DNA from: Atopobiaceae bacterium UBA5363
GTDB taxonomy: Bacteria > Actinomycetota > Coriobacteriia > Coriobacteriales > Atopobiaceae
Assembly (NCBI GenBank): GCA_002407925.1
Contig: DHPN01000021.1
Span: forward strand, 24,545 to 62,038
Length of the DNA stretch: 37,494 nucleotides
Reading direction: 5' to 3'
This document shows, piece after piece, positions 1 through 7,889 of this stretch. Made by a program: the position numbers and the translations under genes. How positions within the stretch are numbered: position 1 is the first letter of the stretch; each line of letters starts with the position of its first letter. Under the pieces are notes generated by a model. The model searched no databases and was not told the DNA's origin. It saw only the letters and a list, made by a program, of their open reading frames with translations.

Positions 1-630
1 CTGCCCTTCATCGACATCCTCAGCAGCCGCATCGAGTGTAGAGGCGACCTTCTTGCCTGAGAGCCGCTCGCGTATGAACTGCTTGGCCTGCTCATCAGGA
101 GCGAAATCCTCAAGGGGCGGCAGGTCGCGCAGCGACTTCAGGCCGAAGCGCCCGAGGAAGTTCTTCGTCGTTTCATACAGGATGGCCTGGCCATGGGCGC
201 GCCCATGGCCCACTTCGCGCACGAGCCCCTTTTCCACCAGTGACGCTATTACCCCATCGGAGTTCACGCCTCTCACGGCACGCACTTCCTCGCGTGTCAC
301 CGGCTGATGGTAGGCAATGACAGAAAGCACTTCCAAGGCAGCCTGCGAAAGCCGCGTCTTGTCCCACGACAACACCCAGTTTTTGACATACTCATGATAA
401 GCCGGATGGGTGAAGAGGCGCCATCCGCCTGCCACCTCCCTCAGCTGAAACCCCCGTTCTGCCTCAGCGTATTCTGCGGAGAGATCCACAAGCGCCTCCT
501 CCACGTCGCCCGGCGCCTCGTCAAGCGCACGCGCAAGGTCGGTGGCCGCCACCGCCTCGCTCGAGACGAGCAGCAAAGCTTCCAAGGCGCCCTTCAGCGA
601 GGGCACGCCCTGCTTTTCAAGATCAGCCAT
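1..630 (-). CDS. scpB: Segregation and condensation protein ScpB (3' end cut by window edge)
   Basis: ScpB is the winged-helix kleisin-binding subunit of the SMC-ScpAB condensin, which compacts and segregates the chromosome. 210 codons are visible, from ATG at 630 to the left edge, still open. The translation has the two winged-helix blocks of the family: an N-terminal helical part with GGWRLFTHPAY, then LEVLSVIAYHQPVTREEV and the wing NFLGRFGLKSLRDLPPL. The tail starts to become acidic (AAEDVDEG) at the edge, so probably only a short C-terminus is missing. The ATG shares one base with the scpA stop (TGATG), indicating translational coupling. This pair is normally adjacent, so the assignment is firm. 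Confidence 0.95.
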   Translation of the reverse strand, partial: MADLEKQGVPSLKGALEALLLVSSEAVAATDLARALDEAPGDVEEALVDLSAEYAEAERGFQLREVAGGWRLFTHPAYHEYVKNWVLSWDKTRLSQAALEVLSVIAYHQPVTREEVRAVRGVNSDGVIASLVEKGLVREVGHGRAHGQAILYETTKNFLGRFGLKSLRDLPPLEDFAPDEQAKQFIRERLSGKKVASTLDAAAEDVDEGQ

Positions 631-1448
631 CAAATTCCTTCTTCCGTGCTCGACAGCTCTGTCTCGGACGGCACATAGGCAGGAGCACCTTCGATGTGTT
701 CGATTCTAATGTCGTCAAAGGGAGTATCCTGCTCAAGCATAAGCGTGCCTGCGCTAGCAAGTTCGAGCACCGCCAAAAAAGCAGCCACCACCGACTCGCG
801 CGTCTTTGGCCCGTCAAGCAGCTCAGAAAATCGCGTGTGGTGCCTCGCCCTGGTCTGTCGGTCGATGGCGGCTACCGTCAAAGCCAACGGAACGCGCTTT
901 GGTGCTACATGGTCTGCCTCGAGCAGGAAGGACTCCCGATGGCTGTCAAGGTCTGCGCAGATCACTGCCAGGGAGCGCAGCGTAATGCCTTCCAAGTAGT
1001 CAGGGATCAAATCCCAGAACTCAGGGTCCGGGCCTACCTCTCGGGGAACCATGCGCGCCTCGGCGTCCATGCGCGCGGCAAGGGCAGAGGCCACGTTGCG
1101 GAACTGCTTATAAGCGATCAGGCGGGCGATGAGCACGCGCCGGGCGTCCTCTGGGGAGAGGTCGTCCAGCTCGTCATCGCCTGGGTCGTCTTTTCCTCCC
1201 TGGGACTCCTCTAAGGGGTCTTGCGGCACGAGGGAGGCGGCCTTGATCTCCAACAGTGTTGCTGCCACGAGGACAAAGTCACTTGCGACGTCGAGGTCCA
1301 GCTCTCCCATAGACTTGACTTCCGCCAAGTACTGATCTGCGACCTCCGCTACCGAGATGGAGGCTATGTCAACCTTCTGACGACTTACGAGCTGCAGCAA
1401 CAAGTCGAACGGTCCGCTGTATGTCTGTGTGTGAACCTTGTATGACAT
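630..1448 (-). CDS. scpA: Segregation and condensation protein ScpA (kleisin)
   Basis: ScpA is the kleisin that bridges the two SMC heads and carries ScpB. The 272 residues match the family in length. The N-terminus has the typical YSGPFDLLLQLVSRQKVDI block, followed by VADQYLAEV and FVLVAATLLEIKAASLVP, the SMC-neck-binding helices. A short acidic linker (GKDDPGDDELDD, around residue 90) precedes the middle part. The C-terminal winged helix contains VVAAFLAVLELASAGTLMLEQDTPFDDIRI. The ATG overlaps the stop of the upstream site-2 protease gene by one base and its own stop overlaps the scpB start, so the three genes are translated as a chain. Confidence 0.96.
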   Translation of the reverse strand: MSYKVHTQTYSGPFDLLLQLVSRQKVDIASISVAEVADQYLAEVKSMGELDLDVASDFVLVAATLLEIKAASLVPQDPLEESQGGKDDPGDDELDDLSPEDARRVLIARLIAYKQFRNVASALAARMDAEARMVPREVGPDPEFWDLIPDYLEGITLRSLAVICADLDSHRESFLLEADHVAPKRVPLALTVAAIDRQTRARHHTRFSELLDGPKTRESVVAAFLAVLELASAGTLMLEQDTPFDDIRIEHIEGAPAYVPSETELSSTEEGI

Positions 1449-2128
1449 CAGAGCCCCATTAACAGCGCGGCCATGTTGCCTGCCGTGGCCTCGAGATAGG
1501 CGCCTAGGGGATCGACGCTGAAAAGCATCGGCAAGGCGTAAAGAACGATCAGCAGCACAGGTAGCGAGTACCGCTGTATCTGGTAATACTTTTCGCGCGC
1601 TATGCCGGACAGAAGCGGTGAGATGATGGTGGAGCCATCAAGCGGCGGCAGAGGGATCAGGTTGAAAAACGCAAGGACCAGGTTTACGTACATATAGATG
1701 TACAGGATCCTCAGCAGCCAAAACGCCGGGCCGTAGCCGAGCAGGGCAAGGCTGGGGGTCAAGGCATCATAGAGCAGGTCAAAAAGGAGGGCGCCGGCGA
1801 TGGCCTGCAAGAAGTTGCACGCAGGCCCCGCAAGGGCCACGAGCAGCTCGTCACGCCGAGGATGGCGAAGGTTTCTCGGGTCATAGGGTACCGGCTTCGC
1901 GAAGGCAAAGATAGGCCCGCCTGCCACGGCCATGATGAGCGGCAAAATGACCGAGCCGAAGGGGTCCAGATGCGCTGCTGGGTTCAGGGTGAGGCGCCCG
2001 GCGCGCTTGGCGGTCGGGTCCCCGAGCTTGTAGGCCACCCATCCATGGGCGATCTCGTGCAGAACGGCAGAGAAGATCACAAGAACCACCGAGATCACGG
2101 ATGTGAACACGCTAATGGAGCTGCTCAT
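1448..2128 (-). CDS. Site-2 protease family (M50) membrane zinc metalloprotease
   Basis: This is a small polytopic M50 protease of the YwhC/SpoIVFB-like group, which cleaves substrates within the membrane. The HExxH zinc motif is HEIAHG in the first transmembrane segment (about residues 25-30). The third ligand region is NLIPLPPLDGS near residue 160, matching the family NPxPxxPLDG signature. About five to six hydrophobic segments are visible. I start it at ATG 2128, giving MSSSISVF and 226 residues: a GAGGAG SD lies 8 bases upstream and the ATG overlaps the stop of the ABC-F gene (ATGA). An upstream in-frame start at 2167 has no such support. The substrate is unknown. Next to scpAB, this order occurs in other Gram-positives. 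Confidence 0.9.
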   Translation of the reverse strand: MSSSISVFTSVISVVLVIFSAVLHEIAHGWVAYKLGDPTAKRAGRLTLNPAAHLDPFGSVILPLIMAVAGGPIFAFAKPVPYDPRNLRHPRRDELLVALAGPACNFLQAIAGALLFDLLYDALTPSLALLGYGPAFWLLRILYIYMYVNLVLAFFNLIPLPPLDGSTIISPLLSGIAREKYYQIQRYSLPVLLIVLYALPMLFSVDPLGAYLEATAGNMAALLMGL

Positions 2129-4134
2129 GTCGTAGACTCCTCGATGACCTGCGAGAGATCCAGCCATTCTTCCTCGAGGGCTGGAACCTTCTTCGCGAGC
2201 GACTCGTACTCTTTCATGGCAGAGTCGAACTTCTCCGTGTCAGCATACAGCTCTGGGCTCGCCATGAGCTTCATGAGGTCGTCGTAGCGCCGGCGCGCCG
2301 GCTTGAGGGCTGCTTCGACCTCCGCCAATCTCCTCTTTGTCGCACGGAGCTTCTTGCCCTGCTCCTTGCGCCGTTCGGCCTCAGCGCGCCTTTGCTCACG
2401 CGTCTTGACGTTGCGCCCACTGGCGCCAGCGGACTTGGGCGGCTTCGCCTCTTGTTGCGGCGCAGCAGGCGCCACGCTTGGCGCAGCTTGCGCGTCCGCG
2501 GAGCCTCCCTGCTCGCGCGCCGCCAGCTCCGCCCGCTTGTACAGAAAATAGTCGTAGTTGCCGTCGTAGAGCGTGACCACATGGTCACGCACGTCGACGA
2601 CCTTGTTAGCCACGGCGCGAACGAGGTGCTCGTCGTGAGAGATTAAGACTATCGTTCCCTCGAAGTGGACAAGCGCCTGCTCGAGCACGTCGACGGAGTC
2701 TATGTCGAGATGGTTGGTCGGCTCGTCGAGGCAGAGGAGAGGATCGGGAGCGACCAGAATCTTCGCAAGCGCCAGACGAGCCTTCTCGCCTCCGGACAGG
2801 ACGGAGACGCGCTTGTCGACGTCATCTCCATGGAAGAGAAACGCGCCGAGCAGGCGCCGCTCCTGCGGGACGGTCCATCCCGGCGCCACCTCGTCTATCT
2901 CAGACAGCACCGTGTTGGCGGGGTTGAGCGTCTCGAGCTGATGCTGCGCGTAGTAGGCGTGCGTCACGTTTTGCCCAAGGCTGATCGTCCCGCGATCAGG
3001 CCGCTCGAGGCCTAACATGAGCTTCAGCAAGGTGGACTTGCCTGCACCGTTGGGGCCGACGAGGGCCACATGGTCCCCCCGATAGAGCGTGAGGTCAACG
3101 TCAGAGTAGACGTGATTGTCACCGAAGGACTTCGCAACACCGCTCACGTCGATAACCGTGTCTGCCGTGCGAGGCGGCTTGGGAAATGAGAAGTGCACCC
3201 TTTTGGACTGCTCTGGGAGCACGACAAGCTCGCTGCGTATCTGCTCGACGCGACGGATACGCTCTTGCACCTGCTTGGCCTTCGTGGGCTTGTAGCGAAA
3301 CTTATCAATAAAGACCTGCATGTGAGCTATGTCCCGCTCCTGGGCCGCACGCTTGGCGCGCAGCTGCAGCAAATTGTCTTCGCGCTGCTGGAGATAGGCT
3401 GAGTAATTGCCGACATAGGTGTAGAGGTGACGGTTCTCAAGCGCGGCTACGTGGCTCACGCAGGAGTCCATGAATGCCCTGTCGTGAGAGACCAGCAAGA
3501 CCGCACCGTCGTAGCTCGCGAGGAACTGCTCGAGCCATTGGACGCTCTCAAGGTCGAGATGGTTGGTCGGCTCGTCAAGCAGCAGCAGGTCAGGATGGCG
3601 CAACAAGAGCTTTGAGAGCGCGATGCGCATCTGCCAGCCGCCGGAGAAGTCGGCCGCAGGCTTGTCGAAGTCGCTCACGGGAAAGCCGAGGCCACCGAGG
3701 ATCGCACGGGCGCGGGCCTCCAGCTCGTAGCCGCCGAGGCGCTCGAAGCGGTCCTGACTTGAGGCATAGCGCTCGAGTAAGGCATCGAGATCAGGTCCCT
3801 GCGGCGTGACCGATATCTTGCGCTCGAGCTCCTTGTTCGTCTTTGCCAGCACCTTAAGCTCCGTCGCCGAGTCCATGACCTCTTGGAGGGCAGTCTTGTC
3901 CCCGCTGATCGTCGTCTCCTGCTCTAGGTAGCCGACCTGAGCGTCCTTCGCAAAGCTGACGCTGCCCTCGTCAGATGGCTCGAGCCCCATGATGATCTTG
4001 AGCAGCGTCGTCTTGCCGGCGCCGTTCGGGCCAACGAGGGCCCAGCGCTCCCCGGCGTTCAACTGCAAAGTAGCGGCCGCGTACAGGACACGGCCGCCAA
4101 ATGATTTCGTTATTTTATCTACAAGCGCAATCAA
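2125..4134 (-). CDS. ABC-F family ATPase (ribosome-associated, duplicated ABC domains)
   Basis: A soluble ABC-F protein with two ATPase cassettes and no membrane part; this family binds the ribosomal E site and rescues or protects translation. Cassette 1 has Walker A GPNGAGKTT (about residue 36), signature FSGGWQMR and Walker B LLLLDEPTNHLD. Cassette 2 has GPNGAGKST, LSGGEKARLALAKI and LDEPTNHLDID. The linker between them is charged and helical (KFRYKPTKAKQVQERIRRVEQI), as in the P-site tRNA interaction motif. After an Ala/Pro-rich stretch the C-terminus is a coiled coil (EAERRKEQGKKLRATKRR onward). The start is TTG at 4134, 10 bases after AGGAG; the frame has a TAA just upstream, so no earlier start exists. 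It resembles housekeeping YheS/Uup-type members more than a proven resistance protein. Confidence 0.93.
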   Translation of the reverse strand: MIALVDKITKSFGGRVLYAAATLQLNAGERWALVGPNGAGKTTLLKIIMGLEPSDEGSVSFAKDAQVGYLEQETTISGDKTALQEVMDSATELKVLAKTNKELERKISVTPQGPDLDALLERYASSQDRFERLGGYELEARARAILGGLGFPVSDFDKPAADFSGGWQMRIALSKLLLRHPDLLLLDEPTNHLDLESVQWLEQFLASYDGAVLLVSHDRAFMDSCVSHVAALENRHLYTYVGNYSAYLQQREDNLLQLRAKRAAQERDIAHMQVFIDKFRYKPTKAKQVQERIRRVEQIRSELVVLPEQSKRVHFSFPKPPRTADTVIDVSGVAKSFGDNHVYSDVDLTLYRGDHVALVGPNGAGKSTLLKLMLGLERPDRGTISLGQNVTHAYYAQHQLETLNPANTVLSEIDEVAPGWTVPQERRLLGAFLFHGDDVDKRVSVLSGGEKARLALAKILVAPDPLLCLDEPTNHLDIDSVDVLEQALVHFEGTIVLISHDEHLVRAVANKVVDVRDHVVTLYDGNYDYFLYKRAELAAREQGGSADAQAAPSVAPAAPQQEAKPPKSAGASGRNVKTREQRRAEAERRKEQGKKLRATKRRLAEVEAALKPARRRYDDLMKLMASPELYADTEKFDSAMKEYESLAKKVPALEEEWLDLSQVIEESTT

Positions 4135-4175
4135 GTGACATTAACTCCTGTGATGGTGAGCTGTGGCGTCGGCGG

Positions 4176-4553
4176 CTAGTCGGCAACAGTCAAATGGATG
4201 GCGAAGCCCGCGATTTGCTGCTTGAAATAGACAAGAAACGTCGAGCCGTCTGGGTTTTTCTTGCGGCTTTGCTCGTCGAGCTCAAAGCCGCGTGCTGAGA
4301 ACCACTTCTCAGCGGCTTGGATATCGTCGACATGGAAGCCGATGTGACCCCTTTCGCCGCGACCGCCGCCCTTCATTACCTCCACGAGCGTCCCCGCGAA
4401 GATAGAAACAGGCGCGACGACCTCGCGTTGGAGACCCATCAGCGTCTGAAACTGCGACACTATCTGCTCGGCGTCCTTCTCGTCTTTCGCATTTATGCCG
4501 ATGTGGGCTATTCGAAGGCCAAAGAGCTTAACCGGATCATCTACGTCTGACAT
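4176..4553 (-). CDS. VOC (glyoxalase/dioxygenase superfamily) protein, single domain
   Basis: A 125-residue member of the vicinal-oxygen-chelate fold family. Candidate metal ligands are H17 (RIAHIGINA), E58 (GTLVEVMK) and H70 or H74 (RGHIGFHVDD); the last strand reads GFAIHLTV. The pattern SIFAGTLVEVMK...GHIGFHVDD...GFAIHL closely recalls the VOC domain that is fused to the C-terminus of some clostridial KDPG/KHG aldolases, from memory of that family, but here it stands alone with no aldolase next to it. Other possibilities are a methylmalonyl-CoA epimerase-like or lactoylglutathione-lyase-like enzyme; the substrate cannot be told from sequence. It lies 41 bases upstream of the ABC-F gene and 62 bases downstream of the CPBP protease gene. 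Confidence 0.8.
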   Translation of the reverse strand: MSDVDDPVKLFGLRIAHIGINAKDEKDAEQIVSQFQTLMGLQREVVAPVSIFAGTLVEVMKGGGRGERGHIGFHVDDIQAAEKWFSARGFELDEQSRKKNPDGSTFLVYFKQQIAGFAIHLTVAD

Positions 4554-4615
4554 TGCACCCCTCTCGTTGGAAGTCCTTCAATCCGTATCAGTATAGACAG
4601 CACCTCTTCGATCCG

Positions 4616-5485
4616 CTACCTGTCAGAACTTCCTGTCCCTTGTCGGCGCAGCAGCACGCGAAGCAGGGTCACGGTCGCGACGGCGGCAAGGGCTATCAAG
4701 GCGATGTAGCCTGGCAGGCTTGATCCAGCCATCTCGTCGAATGCGAGCCCAACGGAATATGACGACATGTTAATCGCAAAGTGCAGCACCATCGAAGCTG
4801 GCAGGCCCCCTGCACGCAAGACCACGGCGCCCAAGATGATGCCGAGGAAAAAGGCATAGAGGCCTTGCACGAGGTTCCCATGCGCTATCGCAAAGACGAG
4901 CGCCTGGGCGACGACGGCCACGCGAAGGTCGGGATGGATGCGACGGGCGAGCTGCAGACACACGCCTCGGAAGTACACCTCCTCGCACAGCGGTGCAAGC
5001 AGCGCTACGGAGACAACCGAGAGCCATGAAGTGCCCGCGACCCCTTCCATCATCTCATTGTACGAGTCCATGAGATGGGGCAGTACGAGCGCAACGAGGC
5101 TCAGAAGGGAGCTGATCACTATCTGCAGGCAAACTCCCAGCAAAAGCAGCAGCAGGACCTCGGCCAGGATGTGCCGTAAAGAGCGATGAGCAGGCACCGG
5201 TGCAGCTTCGGGGCCCTTAAAGCGTCCTTTGCCATAATCGATGGGGCGAAAGCTGCGCTCGAACCTCAGGTTGCGATACCAAAAGACTCCTACGACGAAA
5301 AGAAGGACCTGCGCGACGAGGGTGGAGATGAGCACCAGATCGCTCGCGCCATAAGGCAGGCCTGGTGAGCGTGTTGCGGCAAAGAGCGTCACGCACACGG
5401 CACAAAGCACCTCTGTGCCCATAAAGAGCAGCAACGCGCCGATAAGTGCTGCTACCCAGCGAAAGCCTCCGCGAATCGCGGTCAT
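4616..5485 (-). CDS. CPBP family intramembrane glutamic protease (Abi/Rce1-like)
   Basis: A 289-residue integral membrane protein with about seven to eight hydrophobic segments. The CPBP signature is present: LCEEVYFRG (E168, E169, R173) in motif 1, FAIAHGN (H202) in motif 2 and LHFAINMSS (H235) in motif 3. Members are related to the CAAX prenyl protease Rce1; in bacteria, roles include bacteriocin immunity and surface-protein processing, none of which can be assigned here. The ATG overlaps the hemW stop as ATGA and is preceded by GGAGGTG at a 5-base spacing, so it is the distal gene of dusB-hemW. Residues 75-105 form a hydrophilic cytoplasmic loop. Confidence 0.9.
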   Translation of the reverse strand: MTAIRGGFRWVAALIGALLLFMGTEVLCAVCVTLFAATRSPGLPYGASDLVLISTLVAQVLLFVVGVFWYRNLRFERSFRPIDYGKGRFKGPEAAPVPAHRSLRHILAEVLLLLLLGVCLQIVISSLLSLVALVLPHLMDSYNEMMEGVAGTSWLSVVSVALLAPLCEEVYFRGVCLQLARRIHPDLRVAVVAQALVFAIAHGNLVQGLYAFFLGIILGAVVLRAGGLPASMVLHFAINMSSYSVGLAFDEMAGSSLPGYIALIALAAVATVTLLRVLLRRQGTGSSDR

Positions 5486-6741
5486 GGCCGCACCTCCATC
5501 GTTTGGGTCCGCTGGTCTTCAGCAAGGTCCCACAACGCTCCGAAAAGCTCATTGCCGAGAAGCCAGCCACTCTTTGTCGGTACGTACGCTTTGCCGCATT
5601 GCTTCAGGAGCCCCTCAGACACCAGAGTTGAGAGCTGGGTAGCTACCCGTCCTTCCCCGAGTACTTCGGAGGCAGCCGCTATGAGCTCGGCGCCGATGCC
5701 GCTCGTGAGGCGCGCGCCGAGCATCAGATCTTCGGCAGCTGCCTGGGCGGCGGAGAGAAACTCCAAGCGAAAGGAAAGCTGGGAGAGGTCCCTCCTTCCT
5801 GCTAGGCGCGAGCGTCCGTCAAGCACGCGCGTGCGGATGCGAAAGGCCTCCCGCGGAAGAGCTGGCAGCTGAGGGCATGCGGCTTGCAGCCGCTGATAGG
5901 CCTCGCGCGTGAGCATTCCTGCCGCGTCTGTCCCAAGCCCAAGGTAAGGAAGGCCCGTCCAGTAGGCAAGATTGTGCTTGCACTGCTTGCCCCTGCGGGC
6001 ATAGCTCGAGACTTCGTAGCGCCTGAATTGTGCGTCTTTTAGCAGCATGAGGGCTTCTTCCATGTAGTCCGCCTGCCTGTCCTCTGCATTCCACGATGGA
6101 TCTTGCCCATAATCAGCGGCGAATGGCGTCCTGTCCTCAATCTGCAGAGGATAAACGCTTATGTGGGACGGTCCCCAGGAGATCACGTCATGCAAGCTGT
6201 GGCTCCAACTGCCGCTTGTCTGCCCCGGTATGGCGCACATCAGGTCGCAGGACACGTCAAGGCCAGATGCGACAGCGTCGCGAACGCGCTCCTTTGCCGT
6301 GGCGCTGTCATGGAGGCGCCCAAGCAGCCGTAGCTCATGGTCGTCTGTCGACTGCACGCCGATGGAAAGACGCGTGGCCCCGGCCTCACGCAGGCTCTCG
6401 ATGAGGTCGGGGGTGAGGGAGTCCGGGTTCGCCTCACTGGTAACCTCCTGCAGGCCGCCGCAACTTCTGACGACCTGCGCGACGAGCCTTGGCAGGTCTT
6501 GCCCCAGAAGCGTCGGCGTGCCTCCGCCAAAATAGGCGGTGGAAGCACCCGCAAGCACACCTGTTGAGGCAAGCTCCTCCACTTGGCACGCGATGGCTGT
6601 GGCATAGTCTCTCATCAGCGGGTCGTGGCGCCCCGTCGCCCATGAGGCAAAGTCACAGTAGCCGCATTTGCGTGCGCAAAACGGCACGTGCACATAAAGC
6701 GCCACGACGCCCGGGGAAAGCCAGCGCTGGTCCCAGCTCAT
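5482..6741 (-). CDS. hemW: HemW-type radical SAM heme chaperone (formerly HemN-like)
   Basis: A 419-residue radical SAM protein of the HemW/HemN-like group. The 4Fe-4S motif is CARKCGYC (C22, C26, C29), that is CxxxCxxC without the extra Cys expected in true coproporphyrinogen dehydrogenase. SAM-binding features are YFGGGTPTLL, the EANPDSL strand and RLSIGVQS; CAIPGQTSGSW and HNLAYWTG are typical of HemW, and a winged-helix C-terminal domain follows. HemW is thought to deliver heme to apo-proteins rather than oxidise coproporphyrinogen. AAGGAG sits 5 bases before the ATG, which overlaps the dusB stop (ATGA). In many Gram-positives hemW directly follows lepA; here dusB and a reversed gene lie between. 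Confidence 0.93.
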   Translation of the reverse strand: MSWDQRWLSPGVVALYVHVPFCARKCGYCDFASWATGRHDPLMRDYATAIACQVEELASTGVLAGASTAYFGGGTPTLLGQDLPRLVAQVVRSCGGLQEVTSEANPDSLTPDLIESLREAGATRLSIGVQSTDDHELRLLGRLHDSATAKERVRDAVASGLDVSCDLMCAIPGQTSGSWSHSLHDVISWGPSHISVYPLQIEDRTPFAADYGQDPSWNAEDRQADYMEEALMLLKDAQFRRYEVSSYARRGKQCKHNLAYWTGLPYLGLGTDAAGMLTREAYQRLQAACPQLPALPREAFRIRTRVLDGRSRLAGRRDLSQLSFRLEFLSAAQAAAEDLMLGARLTSGIGAELIAAASEVLGEGRVATQLSTLVSEGLLKQCGKAYVPTKSGWLLGNELFGALWDLAEDQRTQTMEVRP

Positions 6742-7817
6742 GAAAGCTCCTTCGCTATGGCTTCGACCATCGCAAGGAATTCCCCTGTGGTCTTGCAGTG
6801 CATGGCCACGTCACGCCAGTGGGCAGCGTCGGGTATCCCTTTCAGATACCAGCCGGCAAGGCTGCGCGCACGGACTATGTGGGCTCCGGTCGCGTCAAGC
6901 AGCCGCACGTGGCAGGCAAGCGCGGCGAGGCGCTGGCGGAGGCTGTGCACAGGTGCCGCCTCTCCCTTACGGATACGTTCCGCGTCGCCGAAGATCCAAG
7001 GGTTGCCATAGCTGCCTCGAGCGATCATAGCCACTGCAGCTCCAGTCTCGTTCAGGACAAGATTGGCCCGCTCCGCGTCAAATATGTCGCCTGAGGCGAT
7101 GACAGGGATGCTAACTGCAGAGGCCACGCGTGCGATCACACCCCAGTCCGCCTGCCCTTGGTAGAGCTGGTCGGCAAAGCGGCCATGCACCGCTATCGCT
7201 GCAGCGCCCGCTTCTTCCATTGCCTCGGCAAAGACGGGCGCGAGCTCCTTGCCACCCTTGATGCCACGACGTATCTTGCACGTCACGGGAACGGGAGCGG
7301 TGCCAAGCTCGGCAGCCGCCTCGCTCACTCCCCTTCTGCACGCCACGACGATCTCATAGGCTCGGGCCGGGTCATCCATCAGCGCCGAGCCCTCTCCTTT
7401 GCGCGTGACCTTTGGCACCGGGCAGGCCATGTTGATGTCGAGAAGGACCAGACGGCTAGCAAGTCTCGAGGCTACAAGCTTGGCCGCCTTTTGAAATTGA
7501 TCGGGCTTCGCTCCGAAGAGCTGGACTGCCAGATCCGGCTCGGGGTCCTTAGGCAGCACGAGCTCCCATGACTTTGCCGCGCCGAAGCAAAGTCCCGCGA
7601 CGGAGACCATCTCGCTGTAGGCAAGCGCGGCGCCGCCGGCCCGGGCCATGATACGATAGGCGGCATTGCTCACGCCAGCCATGGGGGCCATCAGAAACGG
7701 TCGGGCGGCCAGGCGCTCAGTAAGACCAGCGCCTGTGGCAAACGGCTCCATGCTCCAAGACAGGCCGGTGCGCGGCGCGCTCTCCTTCAAAATATCCTGT
7801 GGGGTTTTGCCCGTCAT
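6738..7817 (-). CDS. dusB: tRNA-dihydrouridine synthase (Dus family, DusB-like)
   Basis: An FMN-dependent enzyme that reduces uridine to dihydrouridine in the tRNA D-loop. The TIM-barrel motifs are clear: FLMAPMAGVSNAAYR (FMN loop), DINMACPVPKVTRKGEGSAL with the catalytic Cys of the NxxCP motif, VTCKIRRGI, AIAVHGRFADQLYQGQADW and VIASGDIFD. The 359 residues include a helical C-terminal tRNA-binding domain. Which uridine it modifies is not readable from sequence, so the B suffix follows the usual Gram-positive assignment. The ATG at 7817 follows a purine-rich GAAGAGGTAGAAG. It is the first gene of a dusB-hemW-CPBP operon, divergent from the histidinol-phosphatase gene. Confidence 0.92.
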   Translation of the reverse strand: MTGKTPQDILKESAPRTGLSWSMEPFATGAGLTERLAARPFLMAPMAGVSNAAYRIMARAGGAALAYSEMVSVAGLCFGAAKSWELVLPKDPEPDLAVQLFGAKPDQFQKAAKLVASRLASRLVLLDINMACPVPKVTRKGEGSALMDDPARAYEIVVACRRGVSEAAAELGTAPVPVTCKIRRGIKGGKELAPVFAEAMEEAGAAAIAVHGRFADQLYQGQADWGVIARVASAVSIPVIASGDIFDAERANLVLNETGAAVAMIARGSYGNPWIFGDAERIRKGEAAPVHSLRQRLAALACHVRLLDATGAHIVRARSLAGWYLKGIPDAAHWRDVAMHCKTTGEFLAMVEAIAKELS

Positions 7818-7858
7818 TCGCTTCTACCTCTTCGTTACCTTAGAATAGCAGGCGCTTC

Positions 7859-7867
7859 CATGCGGCT
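7859..7867 (-). repeat. Copy of the AGCCGCATG motif between dusB and hisK
   Basis: One of six exact copies of a 9-base motif in the window. On the minus strand it reads TAGCCGCATGG. It lies in the short divergent region between dusB and hisK. Function is unknown; see the finding on this motif. Confidence 0.4.
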
Positions 7868-7889
7868 ATCAGGGAGGGCCGAGCGTCAT

